Below are positions 20,943 through 32,147 of a stretch of DNA of 64,000 nt, one piece after another. The notes below the pieces were generated by a model, which was given only the letters and a program-made list of their open reading frames with translations, was not told where the DNA came from and searched no databases. A program made the position numbers and the translations under genes. The number at the start of each line of letters is the position of its first letter. The stretch's first letter is position 1. Source of the stretch: Saitoella complicata NRRL Y-17804 (Eukaryota; Ascomycota; Saitoellomycetes; Saitoellales; Saitoellaceae); contig NW_017567007.1 in the NCBI RefSeq assembly GCF_001661265.1, positions 51,476-115,475 of the forward strand. The letters run 5' to 3'.

Positions 20943-21880
20943 GGTTGATGTTTGAGAATTTGCCAAATCAAACAGAAAACAAATGCTAAACTGGGTTCAG
21001 GTCTCGTCTTTCCCACGACTGTTCCGGACGAAATAACATGCAGTGACGCACTGGATCAGGGCTGGGGACCTCAACGGGATCTGCTTGAGCAGAGCCTTTC
21101 TGTAGGAGGGTTGTAAGCGTTTGACAGTGCGCGATAAGTTGCTGGCGGGGGACATGCTATTGGAAACGATTTCAGTTGTTTGTGTGCCACTTGTCTGTGA
21201 TCCGAGCATGTAGAAGTACCAACGTTGGTGGGTTTCATATCTGTATCTGTGCTACTAATATCAAGTCTTAGGTGCTTTTCGACCTGCGTGTAAGGAAAGG
21301 CGGAGGAAGTCAATGCAAACGGGGCGCTTGTACGTCGTGCTGGAAATCTCAACACAAAAGTAACCCAACTGCCAATTTACGCAGAGCTCCCAAGCACGGG
21401 CATCAGAAATGTCACACACATCAGGGCAAAGGAGAGCTCGCGATGATAGATGCTGTTGGGATTGCTCTCCTTGGGCGGTGAGCAGTTTCTGCATGCGTAC
21501 ATCGCGATCTCGCGGTCCGCGCACCGGTTTCCTATTGTGCAACCGCGCCGGCCGAGCCAATCGGTGCAGTGTTCAAGGCGATTAGCGACTTAAGCAAGAC
21601 AGTCATAGGTCTTTATGCCGGCCCACTGTAGGAGCTCTCACCGGTATCCGATCCCTGACAGCTGATACTACTACATATCAGGAGGTATCAAAGGAGGATG
21701 GTGAGTATGATACGGATAAGCAAGAATCACGAGGAAGGAACAAGAGAAGAAGGGCGAGGAAGAGGATAGGTGTAATGGAAGCTGCGCCTTTCATATTCCG
21801 CGCCAAGCTATGGTATAATGCCATCTGCATCCCACATCCCAATTCCCACATACTTCCTTCCATCGAAAACGTGAACCACC
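20943..21880. other. Intergenic region, no gene recognised
   Basis: Roughly 0.9 kb with only short frames, none with a family match or convincing splice pattern. It contains the 3' flank of the PP6-like gene on the right. Confidence 0.5.
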
Positions 21881-22967
21881 CTACAAAAAGTACTCTGACT
21901 TCGCACCCCGATGCGCCGGTATCTGCCTCTGATCATCCGGCACCGCATTAAAAATCTTGAATGTGGGCTCCTCCTGCCCCTCCTCCACCTGCATAATACT
22001 CGCCACATTCCCACATCGGTAACAGTAATTAGGTGCACTCCAGACTGTAACCAAATTTTTGCCCTCGAAATGGTATTTGTATCCTTCTTGTACGAGTTGA
22101 TGTGCCCGAGCGATGAGCTTGAGGTCATTGATGTGGTTGAATTGTGAGGTGACCTTGTCACCGAATAACCACCCTGCACCACGGGGACTCACAGCCCATG
22201 TACCGACGTCTTCGGGGTCAGACCACATTAAATCACAAAACGCTCCGTCGTGTGGGATTTCCTGTGCGCGCGCAACGACGCGGATTTGATCCAGTGTCTT
22301 GATTTCGGGGGAGAGACCCCCGTGGACGCAGAGGATGGACCCGTCGATGATTGCGGCAAGGGTTAGGAAGTCGAAGACTTGGCAGCAGTATTTCCAGACG
22401 TTTGCGTTGCCGTATTTTGTGTTGCATTCATCTGTGCATGACTGTCAGTATGGCTGCAGTGGGAAGAGAGGGGCGGTAAGCACCGTAGAAACCGTAGACT
22501 TGGGTGATTTGTCTGGATTCGTGGTTTCCTCGCAAGAGTGTTATTCGGTCCGGATACCGTGCTTTTAGACACATCAACAACGTAAAGGTCTCCAAACTGA
22601 AGTATCCTCGATCCACGAAATCGCCCTATACGTCGATTAGCCAATCTCTTTCTAGAATAAATCTGTTGACGAACATACCATGAAGATGTAATTTGTATCT
22701 GGTACCTGCCCACCCACGCGAAACAACTCCATCAAGTCATAGAATTGACCGTGGATGTCGCCACAGACTGTTACGGGCGAGTTGACAGGTTGGATATTTG
22801 ATTCTTCCATCAACAACTCCTTCACCATTTCGCATAGGTGTTTAAGGTCGGCCTCTGGTAGGTATCTGTACGAATCGTCAGCCGCCCAGCCTGTGAAGAT
22901 GCCAATGAGGAAAAACGTACTTGCACTGCTTGATTTGCTCGAGCCATTCATCTGGACCGGCAACCAT
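21881..22967 (-). CDS. SIT4: Protein phosphatase PP6/Sit4 catalytic subunit
   Basis: Four minus-strand exons (22967-22921, 22865-22679, 22625-22484, 22431-21881) splice to 308 residues, the usual size (about 305-315). PPP-family metal and catalytic motifs are in order: [23 protein letters not shown], then [31 protein letters not shown] and [20 protein letters not shown] and the ending YFL, the carboxymethylated tail of PP2A-like enzymes, favour the PP6/Sit4/Ppe1 branch over PP4 or Ppg1. The first exon is only 47 nt. Such enzymes act with SAPS-domain subunits in G1 progression, TOR signalling and chromosome segregation. Confidence 0.9.
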
Positions 22968-23358
22968 TGTGGATAATGGGGAGAAACGAGGATGCGCAAA
23001 GACGTGGAGGCGAGAAGAATTGAATGTGCTTGAACAAACGCGACGATCGGAGGAGTATAGAGAGGCGTATCTTGGGTGAATGCTGTTTTGTGACGGCGTT
23101 CGGGTCGGTGAGCTTATGCAGGCTGACGGCGATGTGCGCAGCTTGCACAAGGATACGATTGGGCCGGCAACGGATCACTCAGGAGACCTTATCAATTGAT
23201 TGAAGATTCTTCTCTTCTCTTTAGCTTATCCTATGTACAGGACGGTATTGACGCACTGTTTCCCCTTAACCTGCATCACAGCCGCGGCCGCCGTACGTAC
23301 GGCCGTATCGAATACGTGCATCTCGTAAATCCCGACTCCACCATATATTGCAATTGTC
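22968..23358. other. Divergent promoter region of the PP6 and UPF3 genes
   Basis: About 390 bp between two outward-reading genes. No gene seen. A GC-rich palindrome-like stretch (gccgcggccgccgtacgtacggccg) lies near 23280. Confidence 0.4.
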
Positions 23359-24798
23359 ATGCCGGATCCCAAGGCTGCAACTGATGCTGCGACGGCTCCT
23401 CCGATAGCAATCACGAAGAAAGACGGTCCTGCCGACCAAAAACTCAAACCAAGGCCTAAACCACGAGACCCAGTTGGCCCCAAATTGAAGGTGGTCGTAC
23501 GCCGTCTCCCGCCTAACCTTCCTGAAGAGATCTTCATAACCGCAACAGACGAATGGGTCAACGAAAAAACAACATCCTGGTTCCACTACATCCCCGGAAA
23601 ACTAACCGAGAACCCCAACAAACAATCTCGCTCAAGCCGCGCCTACATCAAATTCCTCACTCCCGCCCACATCACGACCTTCCACACCGCCTTCCATAGG
23701 CACCTCTTCATCGACTCCCGTGGCCGCGAATCCCGTGCCCTTGTCGAACTGGCCCCCAACCAAAAAACCGCCCGCACCCGCAGCGGGAGGGCGAAAGATA
23801 ACCGCTCCAACACACTTGAGGAGGACCCGGAGTTTAAGGCCTTTGTGGAGAGTTTGAGTGAGAAAGGGAGTGGAGTACCGGCTGTGGAGAAGGAAGAGGA
23901 GAGCAAGGTTACGCCATTGATTGAGTATTTGAGGGCGCAGAAGGAGAAGAAAAAGGTGGCGAAGGAGAAGAGTCGGGAGAAGGAGAAGAAGAGGAAGGAG
24001 AAGGAGGGTGGGGTTGGTGCTGCTACGGCTGAGAAAGGTAGTAGACGGAAGAAAAGTGGAGCGCCTGCTGCTGGGGATGGGGCTGCCAAGACGAACGGTG
24101 CGAAGGCTGGACAACAACCCGCTACAGGAGACGCCACAGCACCCAAATCTCGTCGCTCCAAACAACGAGCAGCGAAAGCCGCAGCTTCTGCAACAGCCGG
24201 TGACACCGCCACGACCACCCCGCAACCTTGCGCGCCTTCGACGAATGCGCGGAAACCTGCACAGAAGCAGCCCAAGATCGTGCAACCACCGCAGAATGGG
24301 GTGGGTCCGCCGAACGCGTTGATGCAAGCTGCGAGGAGGCCGCCAAATGCGCTGGCGGCTCAGGCTGGTGGTGGTGGGCAGGGAGGACAGGGACAGGCGC
24401 AGGGTGGTGGACGGGGAAGGAGGGGAGGTGGTGGCGGTGGTGCGGCACAGGGGAACCGACAACCTCCCACGCAACCTCAGGCCAGTACACAGCAACAACA
24501 CGTACAACAACCACCCACGGGCCCTGCTGCTCAAGTCGCACAACGCGGTGGCCGTGCTCCGGCTCGTGGTGGCATGAACCCTCGAGGTGGACTAGCCATC
24601 GGAGGAGGACGTGGTCCACCCGTCCCAATATTAGTCGCACAGGCACAGTTACAGGCCTTACAGAGTGGCCGCGGAGGGTTTGCGAGAGCCGGCTTTGGGC
24701 CCGGAGGTCGTGGGGGAAGGGGAGGCGGCAGAGGAGGAGGGAGGGGTGGGGCGGTTGTGGGAGGTGCAACGGGTGCACCAGCGGCGCCGCAAGGTTGA
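23359..24798 (+). CDS. UPF3: Nonsense-mediated decay factor Upf3
   Basis: An intronless 479-residue protein. Residues about 34-145 match the Smg4/UPF3 RNP-like domain: LKVVVRRLPPNLPEEIF, then WFHYIPGKL, SSRAYIKFLTP and FIDSRGRESRALVELAPNQ. A long charged helix rich in Lys/Glu (EKKKVAKEKSREKEKKRKEKE in part) follows at about 195-215. The last third is Gly/Arg/Gln/Pro-rich with RGG-like repeats, which is RNA-binding in character. Upf3 bridges exon-junction or terminating-ribosome complexes to Upf2 and Upf1 to degrade messages with early stops. Confidence 0.88.
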   Translation: MPDPKAATDAATAPPIAITKKDGPADQKLKPRPKPRDPVGPKLKVVVRRLPPNLPEEIFITATDEWVNEKTTSWFHYIPGKLTENPNKQSRSSRAYIKFLTPAHITTFHTAFHRHLFIDSRGRESRALVELAPNQKTARTRSGRAKDNRSNTLEEDPEFKAFVESLSEKGSGVPAVEKEEESKVTPLIEYLRAQKEKKKVAKEKSREKEKKRKEKEGGVGAATAEKGSRRKKSGAPAAGDGAAKTNGAKAGQQPATGDATAPKSRRSKQRAAKAAASATAGDTATTTPQPCAPSTNARKPAQKQPKIVQPPQNGVGPPNALMQAARRPPNALAAQAGGGGQGGQGQAQGGGRGRRGGGGGGAAQGNRQPPTQPQASTQQQHVQQPPTGPAAQVAQRGGRAPARGGMNPRGGLAIGGGRGPPVPILVAQAQLQALQSGRGGFARAGFGPGGRGGRGGGRGGGRGGAVVGGATGAPAAPQG

Positions 24799-25197
24799 CC
24801 ACGTGGAGTGGAGAATCGAGTGAAGAACGATGTGACGGACATGTCATGATATTGAATATCTGTGGCCACCAGAAGGGTCGAGAGTACGGCGCTTCGCGGT
24901 CTTTGTAATAGTGCGGAGTGTCATCCTTGAGCGCTCTCATTGCGAGCGATATAGCTTGCCTCTGCACCTCGTTACGGATGAATGATGAGGTCAAGGCAAT
25001 CAAGAGAAGCTCGAACGCTTGGTCTATCAACGTGTAAAGCAGCTGAAGTAACGAATCATTATCTCCCCATGGTCCAATCCTCTCCGGCACGTGACGTGCC
25101 TGACCATGTATGACGTTCTCCTCCCCCAGGTTCACGCTGGTCCGAGATCCCCACAAACTCACCACCAGATCTACACCAGATCATACATCAATCAGCC
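24799..25197. other. Intergenic between UPF3 and the OCIA-like gene
   Basis: No gene seen. A long minus-strand frame entering from UPF3 passes through but looks like a shadow. Confidence 0.4.
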
Positions 25198-26198
25198 ATG
25201 GGAGTAAGTCCAGACGACATCATCAAGTCAACCCTCAAGCATGGCTTGGACAAACTCAGTCCTGAGGAGAAACGCGTTCTTGAAGAAAGCGCATCGACTA
25301 TGTCCATATGTACCAAGGTTGGAGCAGCTGTTGGAGTCATTGCTCTGGGATTCGCTAGTACGTTCCGCATCCCTCCTATTTCGCTACCTTTCTTGTTCTA
25401 ACACTGCGGTCTATAGCCCGCCGTCTTAAGAATACAACACGGCTCCGCATTTTCGGAGCTAGTTTGTTCGGTATGTTCGCCGGTGGTCAAGTCGGTCTCA
25501 TGGTCGGCATATACCAAACCTCTAACATTATTCGTGCGTTGCCTGATAAACAGCATTTGCTATCTGTGTTGAATGAGACGCAGGCGGAGATCGCGAGTGG
25601 AATCAAGGCTCCAAGAAGTTCAGCTGTCGGCGGATCTCCAAGTGGTCGTATTCCGCCATTGGAGGTGCGAGGTGGGAATGGGAATGGGAATGAGTTTGAG
25701 CAAGTTCCGGATGCGGATGATGGCAGGATTTTGAGTGATGAGGAGATGAATCGACAAGCGATGTTACTTGAGCAACAACGATTAGCCAGCGCGAACGGTG
25801 CAGACGGTGTTGATCCCACTCCAGGGCAACCACAGAGTGCATGGGCACGGGCACAGCAACAACCAGAACCACCGACACGGACACCAAAATGGGACGAGAT
25901 CCGTCAGGCGCAAACTGGACAATCGCAAAGCGCATGGGGGCGCGTTCGTCGAGAAGCCGCTACCTCCTCCCCGTCTTCTTCTTCGTCAAAGTCAGGCTCG
26001 GAGCCGTTTGGACAGGGAGCGTATTCTTACTCCGCGAAACTCGAGGAAGAGGATTTGGCACGGGAGAAGGGGATGGAGGATTTCGAGAAGGTGTTGGAGA
26101 GCGAGAGAGCGGCTTCTGCAAGGACTGGGGAGGATAAGTATGCGGGTACAGGCTTCGGGGGGAGGAAGAAGGTAAACCAGTATGGTGATGAGTCTTAA
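25198..26198 (+). CDS. Small membrane protein, OCIA-domain-like, conserved in fungi
   Basis: Two exons (25198-25357, 25417-26198; 59-bp intron GTACGT...TAG) give 313 residues. The N-terminal 110 residues show LSPEEKRVLEESA, a short hydrophobic segment (VGAAVGVIALGFA), a basic linker (RRLKNTTRLR) and a second hydrophobic segment (IFGASLFGMFAGGQVGLMVGIY). This order resembles OCIA-domain proteins of mitochondria and endosomes, but the match is by eye and could be another two-pass family. The C-terminal 200 residues are polar, Gln/Ser-rich, with repeated QSAW motifs (QPQSAWARA, QSQSAWGRV) and a final acidic/basic stretch. Function unknown. Confidence 0.6.
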
Positions 26199-26485
26199 GC
26201 ATGATCAGGCGATATGAGCATCGAATACCAGCTTCACTACCTAGGACACACTGTTCACCTTCAATGACTTCATGGATGAAGTTCCCAGGACCTCCCGGTG
26301 TGATCACGTGCATAATCGTGGGGTCCCCGTTGCTATGCGGCGATCATTGTTTACGTGCGCGACAACAACGACTCCGCCAAGTCCTCCAACGAAGCGTACG
26401 GCAAACCGACAGGCCAGCAGCATTCACTCTCTTTACAACCATCGACATTCTTTAAGTACAACCGGCTCATTCTTTCGCTTCTATA

Positions 26486-29400
26486 ATGACCACTTTCGCC
26501 GTCGGCAACGGCACATCGATTCATGTTGACGACCCATTTCTCGAAGACATCGTCGATGACATCTCAGAAGAACTCCCACACAAGCACGCACAACAGGTAT
26601 CGACACCAGCGACTCGTGAATATGTTCCAGATTGGCTCGCGGATTTGTCGGGGGAGTGGATCAGTGAGCGGGGGGAGAATTCACCGGCGGAGGATCGGGG
26701 AAGCGTGAGTACGCACCGCAGTAACGAGACACAGAAAGCGGCTGCTAGGGATAGCGCTGGAACGGTGAAAGTCCTCGAGGAGGTCCCTGAGAACATCGTT
26801 GGGAGGTTAGGGATGCGGACACCGGAGTGGAAGAAGAACGGTGCGGTAAAAGATTTCTTCAGCCCGATTGCGTTAGAGAGTATGTTTCGACCACCGACTG
26901 TTCAAGCGAGACCGGGTAGTGCGCCTAATGCGCCGTTCGCCAGTTCGACCCTGAATAAAGCGATGCAGCCCCAGGGCTTTGCGGAGGTGTTTGGGAGTAC
27001 GAGTCCGATTGGGAAGGTCGGGAGTGATCATATTTTGCAGGACGAGGGTGTAACGAATCCGCTGTTGACGGTGTCGTCGAAGGGACAGACCATTTCTGAC
27101 ATGCCTTCAGAAGTAAAGATCACGCATTTTGTGCCTTCAGAACGCGACGAGAACTCACCTTCGGCCGCGTCTGTCAAGCAGCGTACCGTCCGTTTCGACC
27201 CCAACAACGAACACTACGACTTTACCTTTTCACCTCCCAAACCACAAACTACTCGTCCCGCGACACCTGAAGGCCGAGCACCGAATGCGGAACCAAAGAA
27301 GAGTCCGCTGAAGCTGTTCCAGGGAAACTTTGATACGTTCACCGAGGAGCGGCTGAGTGCGATGGTGGAGAAACTTGGGTCTGCAGCAGGAAGTTCCAAC
27401 GGCGGCAGTGTGATCGAGCCCGAACCAAAGAGATTGAGAACTCGCAGTGTGAACAATAGCCCGCAGAAGCCACAGGAGAGAGTTCGTAGTATGGGTACGA
27501 AAGATTTCTTGGCTCAAGCGGAGAAGGTTATGGGGTACATCAGGCGAAGGTACCAGCCTGAATCTCTCGATAGTTTTCACGAAGTCGAGGAAGCGGAGGA
27601 GAGAATGGCAAAGATCCAGAGGGAGACGAAAGTCTCTGCTACATTGACGAGTGCGTTTAGTGATTGGTCTTCTGCGCCTGCCGATTCTCGGAGTTTGAGA
27701 ACTATCCAGGTCGCGGCACTCAAGGAGGAACTCGAAAGGTCACGTCCATCAAGTGCGGATTCGGGCGCGAGGGGTGAGGAGGGGATGTACTATGATTCTA
27801 TCAAGGAACAGTGGTCGCGCTCGCTTATCCATCTCCGTGCTCCGCCACCAGCCGACATCCTACCTCCCCGCGATCAACCACAACAACAACCTCGCATCAG
27901 CAGTGCAGAGTCCATTCATGTGATAACACCCGCCGATGCCTCACACATGCTTGCGGACAGAGTTGGGGAGATGACACTTGACCGCAGACAAATGAAATGG
28001 ATCAAGCCAATGGAAGATGAGGATGAGGATCCGTTCAGGGATATCGAGAGTTTGGTTAGTGAGAGGGATGTGTCGCCGGATCGGGAGAGGAAGGAGTTCT
28101 TGCCAATGGATAGTGTGATTGAGGAGGACGTGCCGGCTGATGAAGGGTTGACCACGAAGGAGAAGCTGGAGGCAAGAGAGGTACAGGGTGTAATTGTGAC
28201 GCCACACGAGGTGAAGGTTGCGGAGGTTGTACAGGCACAAGAGGTCATCGAAGTTGAGCAAACTGTGGCACCCGAAGTGAAGGTGGTGGAGGAGAAAAGC
28301 GCCGAGGTCACGGAGTTTGTTCCAGCCTCTCAGCCTGATGAAAGGTCCGAGCAGTGTCAGCAGTGGTCGCCAGTCCGCAGCTCTCCCATTCGCAACGAGC
28401 AAATGTCCTTCTTGAGCCCCGCTCGGGCCAACAACCATGTTACCGAGTGGTCTCCCATCCGTGAACACCCGCAACCAAACGATGAGCACACTGCCTCGTG
28501 GGACAAATCGAACCTCGAAAGACTGAGCTTCGCGACTCCTCACTACCTCGAGCGTGTCCGCAACAACATGATCGAACACAGCTTCCAGTCGCCAATTCCG
28601 CCCACTCCACCGTCGTCGAAGGGATCCATTGCGAGGTCGACATACGCCAAACCTGCACCGAAGCCGAAATTGGCTGCTAACCCGTTGTTGGCACGTATGT
28701 CACACTTGAAGCTGGATGAGGGCAATTCATCGCTTATGTCTCTCTCTGCTGTCGACTGTTCTTTTTCCGTCGCTGCTGAGATGGTGTTGAAGGCTTTGAC
28801 TGACGTCGAGCCGTTCAAGCCTGACTGGGCGAGTATCCGGAAGATCGACCTGTCTGGTCGTGAGTTGGAGAGTCTCATGACGTTGGAGAAGCAGTGCCCG
28901 AAGGTCAAGGAGTTAGATGTTAGCGATAATCAGCTCGGTTATTTGACGGGCGTTCCGACTGAGGTCAGGGCACTTAAGGCTAGCGGGAACAGGTTGACTG
29001 GGTTGACTACATTCAGTTACTTGAAGGATCTTCAATATCTGGATGTTGCCAACAATGAGATCGATACATTGCATGGGTTTGCTACGTTGTATCATGTGCG
29101 TGAGCTCAACATTGACCAGAATGAGATCTCCTCTCTGGATGGGGTTACTCATTTGGATGGGCTGTTGAAGCTGAATGTTCGTAAAAATGGGCTCAAGGAG
29201 GTTCACTTCACCAAGGGTCAGTTTGTGAGGTTGGAGGAGCTAGATCTCTCCGGCAACGAGATCACGTCGTTGACTGGGCTGGAGCACCTTCAAAGGCTCA
29301 TGTCTTTGAGTTTGGATGGGAATCTTATCAAGGAGCTGAAGGTTGTGTCTCACATGCGCAGTCTCAGAACACTGAGGATTAGCGGAAATGACCTCGAAGC

Positions 29401-30163
29401 CTTCGACGCGTCAATGTTCCCTAACTTGAGGACACTGTATCTCGATGACAACTGCTTGAGCAATGTTCACGGATTGCACGGGTTGAAGTATCTCGAGAAC
29501 CTCTCGGTAAGGGATCAGAGGAGCGAGGGATTGCAGATCGAGATGCGCGATATCGACGATGTACGGAAGCTGTACTTGTCAGGTAACAAGCTTGCCCGGT
29601 TTAATTTCGACAAGGGCTTTTACAACCTTCAGTACCTGGAAGTTGCTGCTACTGGTTTGACTGCATTGCCTGAAAACTTTTCAAGGATGGCACCGAATTT
29701 GCGCGTCTTGAACATCTCATACAATGCTATCAGGGATATCTCGGCTCTGCATGATCTGCAGAAGCTTAACCGCTTGTTCGCTGTTGGCAACGAACTCGAG
29801 CGTGCTGGTGATGTTTGCAACACTTTGCTCAACCTTCGTCATCTCCAGGTGCTGGACTTGCGCGGTAACCCTCTAACCCAGGGCTTTTACGCACCAGTTG
29901 CCATGACCTCCACTACCATCGACCATCGACAGTTGTACACGCTGGCAGTGAGCAGGTCTGCACAGGAAGAGTGGCAAACTCGAGATGCAACGTTCAGGAA
30001 GCACTTGCCCGCTGATCTTCAGCTGAAGAGGAAAGCTTATGAGGGCTTGGTGTACACCTCTGCACCAGGGTTGAAGTGGCTCTGTGGAGCTATCGTTACA
30101 TCCAGAGACATTGCGGATGCAGAGAAAGTATTATCGTGTTTAGAGACCGAGGCAAGGGCGTGA
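26486..30163 (+). CDS. Nud1/Cdc11-type LRR scaffold of the mitotic exit/septation network
   Basis: A 1225-residue intronless protein. The N-terminal 750 residues are mostly disordered, with short conserved islands such as RTPEWKK...FFSPIALESMF, which resembles the TPEWK element of Nud1/Cdc11 homologues, and phosphorylatable SP/TP sites. From about residue 805 to 1125 there are some 12-14 leucine-rich repeats of the SDS22-like type (ELDVSDNQLGYL, YLDVANNEIDTL, ELDLSGNEITSL, TLYLDDNCLSNV, VLDLRGNPLTQG). The tail TRDATFRKHLP is typical of the capping region. In yeasts this protein sits on the spindle pole body outer plaque and recruits the GTPase/kinase cascade that triggers mitotic exit and septation. 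Confidence 0.78.
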   Translation: MTTFAVGNGTSIHVDDPFLEDIVDDISEELPHKHAQQVSTPATREYVPDWLADLSGEWISERGENSPAEDRGSVSTHRSNETQKAAARDSAGTVKVLEEVPENIVGRLGMRTPEWKKNGAVKDFFSPIALESMFRPPTVQARPGSAPNAPFASSTLNKAMQPQGFAEVFGSTSPIGKVGSDHILQDEGVTNPLLTVSSKGQTISDMPSEVKITHFVPSERDENSPSAASVKQRTVRFDPNNEHYDFTFSPPKPQTTRPATPEGRAPNAEPKKSPLKLFQGNFDTFTEERLSAMVEKLGSAAGSSNGGSVIEPEPKRLRTRSVNNSPQKPQERVRSMGTKDFLAQAEKVMGYIRRRYQPESLDSFHEVEEAEERMAKIQRETKVSATLTSAFSDWSSAPADSRSLRTIQVAALKEELERSRPSSADSGARGEEGMYYDSIKEQWSRSLIHLRAPPPADILPPRDQPQQQPRISSAESIHVITPADASHMLADRVGEMTLDRRQMKWIKPMEDEDEDPFRDIESLVSERDVSPDRERKEFLPMDSVIEEDVPADEGLTTKEKLEAREVQGVIVTPHEVKVAEVVQAQEVIEVEQTVAPEVKVVEEKSAEVTEFVPASQPDERSEQCQQWSPVRSSPIRNEQMSFLSPARANNHVTEWSPIREHPQPNDEHTASWDKSNLERLSFATPHYLERVRNNMIEHSFQSPIPPTPPSSKGSIARSTYAKPAPKPKLAANPLLARMSHLKLDEGNSSLMSLSAVDCSFSVAAEMVLKALTDVEPFKPDWASIRKIDLSGRELESLMTLEKQCPKVKELDVSDNQLGYLTGVPTEVRALKASGNRLTGLTTFSYLKDLQYLDVANNEIDTLHGFATLYHVRELNIDQNEISSLDGVTHLDGLLKLNVRKNGLKEVHFTKGQFVRLEELDLSGNEITSLTGLEHLQRLMSLSLDGNLIKELKVVSHMRSLRTLRISGNDLEAFDASMFPNLRTLYLDDNCLSNVHGLHGLKYLENLSVRDQRSEGLQIEMRDIDDVRKLYLSGNKLARFNFDKGFYNLQYLEVAATGLTALPENFSRMAPNLRVLNISYNAIRDISALHDLQKLNRLFAVGNELERAGDVCNTLLNLRHLQVLDLRGNPLTQGFYAPVAMTSTTIDHRQLYTLAVSRSAQEEWQTRDATFRKHLPADLQLKRKAYEGLVYTSAPGLKWLCGAIVTSRDIADAEKVLSCLETEARA

Positions 30164-30547
30164 GACGGGGAAAGTATGATTAGCTAAGGGATACCGTGTG
30201 AGTTTCTGAGGTCAAGGCGCTGGCGTCTCTTTGACAAATATTCTATGATACCATAGTGGACTTTATCTTTATTCTAATGATAATTTTGCTGGAGGATGTG
30301 CGATGTGTAATACCCTGCCGTGGGTTTTGGGATTCGCAAGCTGTGTTAAGCTTCTCACGCTTCCTCGACAACCTTTCGAAATTTCGCCTCCCGTATTCGC
30401 AGACGTATCGACACCGGGCGTCTCGCCGAACCAAAGGCATAACTCGTCGCTTTTCTCTCCATTAAGGAGATTTCTAAGGTTACACTCGTGATTTTGGCAA
30501 CTCATAAAGTTCATCCGTCCGAACCAGCGAGCCGAATCGTGTTATGA
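30164..30547. other. Intergenic between the Nud1-like gene and the BCS1 pseudogene
   Basis: No gene seen; convergent 3' flanks. Confidence 0.4.
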
Positions 30548-32002
30548 CTACGTCGTTAATCCTCCATCCTCCCGATTCAGATACGGCGCCATCTCAATAC
30601 TCTCTTGAGGCTCGCCCTTGTTGTGTACGAAAAGACCCTGAAGTTGAGCCGTCGACACAGGCCTTCCCGTCTCCCGAGAATCCGTCTGACAAACTCATCC
30701 GCCTCAGCCTCCTTCCCTTCATAGAACCTCATGAACATTTCTCGGAGCTGGTGCGATGTAGCAGTACCAATCAACCGCTTCATATCGACGCGACCTGGAC
30801 GGATAAGTGCAGGATCCAACCTTTCAGCATGGTTTGTCGTCATGAAAATAATGCGTTCCTCAGCGGATGCGACACCATCCAACGCATTCAGCAAACCGGA
30901 AAATGTCACATTTGAGCGACCATAGCCTGACTCTTCGGTTTGTTGTCGGCCTGAGAACGCGGCGTCGATGTCTTCGAGTAGCATGATTGATCTCTCGGGA
31001 GGTTGGAGAGGAGGTGATTCAGTTTGTCGTCTGTTAGGCCTCGTTCGGAGAGGTTCAGGATAGCAATGTTGTATTCGAGTTCCCCAGCTAGAGCCTGGAT
31101 GAACGATGTCTTTCCAGAACCTGGAGGACCGTGGAGGAGGTATCCTCTTCGGTATGGGATACCGCGTTCGTAGTACCACTTCCCACTTGCCAAGAAGTCT
31201 TTGACGTCCGCGACGATCTCTTCTTTGATACCTTTGTCCAGAACCACACTATCCAAAAGACGTCTCCGACGTGGTTGTCCGAAGGGTCTCCATTCTGGAC
31301 CCCAGGAGGTGTACATCACCGTCTTCTCAAAATGCGCCCATTTCCATTGCTAGACCTTTTGCTTCTTCCAACAGTCCCGTGAATAAATGGCGGTCCCGGG
31401 AGAGGGTTGTCAGCGTCACAACTTCCCACGGTGATCCAGTAGATATATCAACCATCTTGGTGTCTCTTGATCTGGTAACTTGAATCTATGTCTCTCCATC
31501 TGAAGAAGTACTTGCCAGGTCCAGGGACTAGCGAGAATGTGGTGGGTGCCGAACCGTTGTCGTGTTGTTTGTAGGATGTCTCGACGGCAAGGTGATGTAA
31601 GCGTCCGAGACCAAGACCCGCGGAAGCGGTCTTTTGTTGTAGGGACATACAGTGAAGGAACCGGAGGTATGGTTTGTCTTTTGATGGGATTTCGAGGGTG
31701 ACCAACATTTTGCGTTGGGCCATATGTGCTGCTCTTACTGCACCCTGTCGGGCCATTGCCAACCCAGCACCGAGACCCATCAAACCGAATCCCTACAGGA
31801 CATTGTCAGTTCTACCACCATAAACCTGGAGCAATAGGTAACGTACAGCTCCGAACAGCGGGTTATCCGTGACCTGACTGAACCAGCCCTTATCTGCCGC
31901 TGCCGCTGGAGTAGCAGCAGCACCCTGCTTGATCGCAAGGACACCCTAGATAGTTTGAGGCTGCGTTACCGTCTCTGATACGGTTGCTGCGATGTCTGCC
32001 AT
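30548..32002 (-). pseudogene. BCS1: BCS1-like mitochondrial AAA ATPase, frameshifted
   Basis: Homology runs the full length of fungal BCS1, the inner-membrane AAA protein that translocates the Rieske protein into complex III. The parts present are an N-terminal segment and membrane helix (GFGLMGLGAGLAMARQGA), the BCS1 domain (RKMLVTLEIPSKDKPYLRFLH, in part; SYKQHDNGS, FSLVPGPGKYFFRWRD, then VTRSRDTKMVDISTGSPWE), [11 protein letters not shown], Walker A GPPGSGKT, Walker [30 protein letters not shown] and STAQLQGLF. The frame breaks at least four times: near 31485, near 31330, near 30997 (NLP to ERS, one base short) and near 30670. A TAG also interrupts the N-terminal part at 31946-31948 unless a 36-nt intron is spliced. 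The breaks are too short to be introns. Either a dead paralog or local sequence error. Confidence 0.75.
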
Positions 32003-32147
32003 CTTTGGCTTGGAGGTGGTAACGTAGACTCGTTGACCCTTGCAGTTGCAATTGCCCGACAGCACCCCACATCGATGCAAGGGCCATGTCGTATACGGTA
32101 TTCCGAACGGCCCGTGCTCTTCTGAAAATGCTCAGGTTTTTCGTCAT

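Noticed and set aside
24122-25165. 347-codon minus-strand open frame overlapping UPF3
   Set aside because: Its sequence is His/Pro/Leu/Val-rich antisense of the RGG/Gln-rich UPF3 tail, with no domain and no splice or start context. It is a shadow of biased codon composition.
31946-31948. In-frame TAG as certain proof that the BCS1-like gene is dead
   Set aside because: A GTATCA...CTAG stretch of 36 nt ending at this TAG could be spliced out in phase. It is shorter than other introns here, but I do not count the stop as decisive; the four frameshifts carry the argument.
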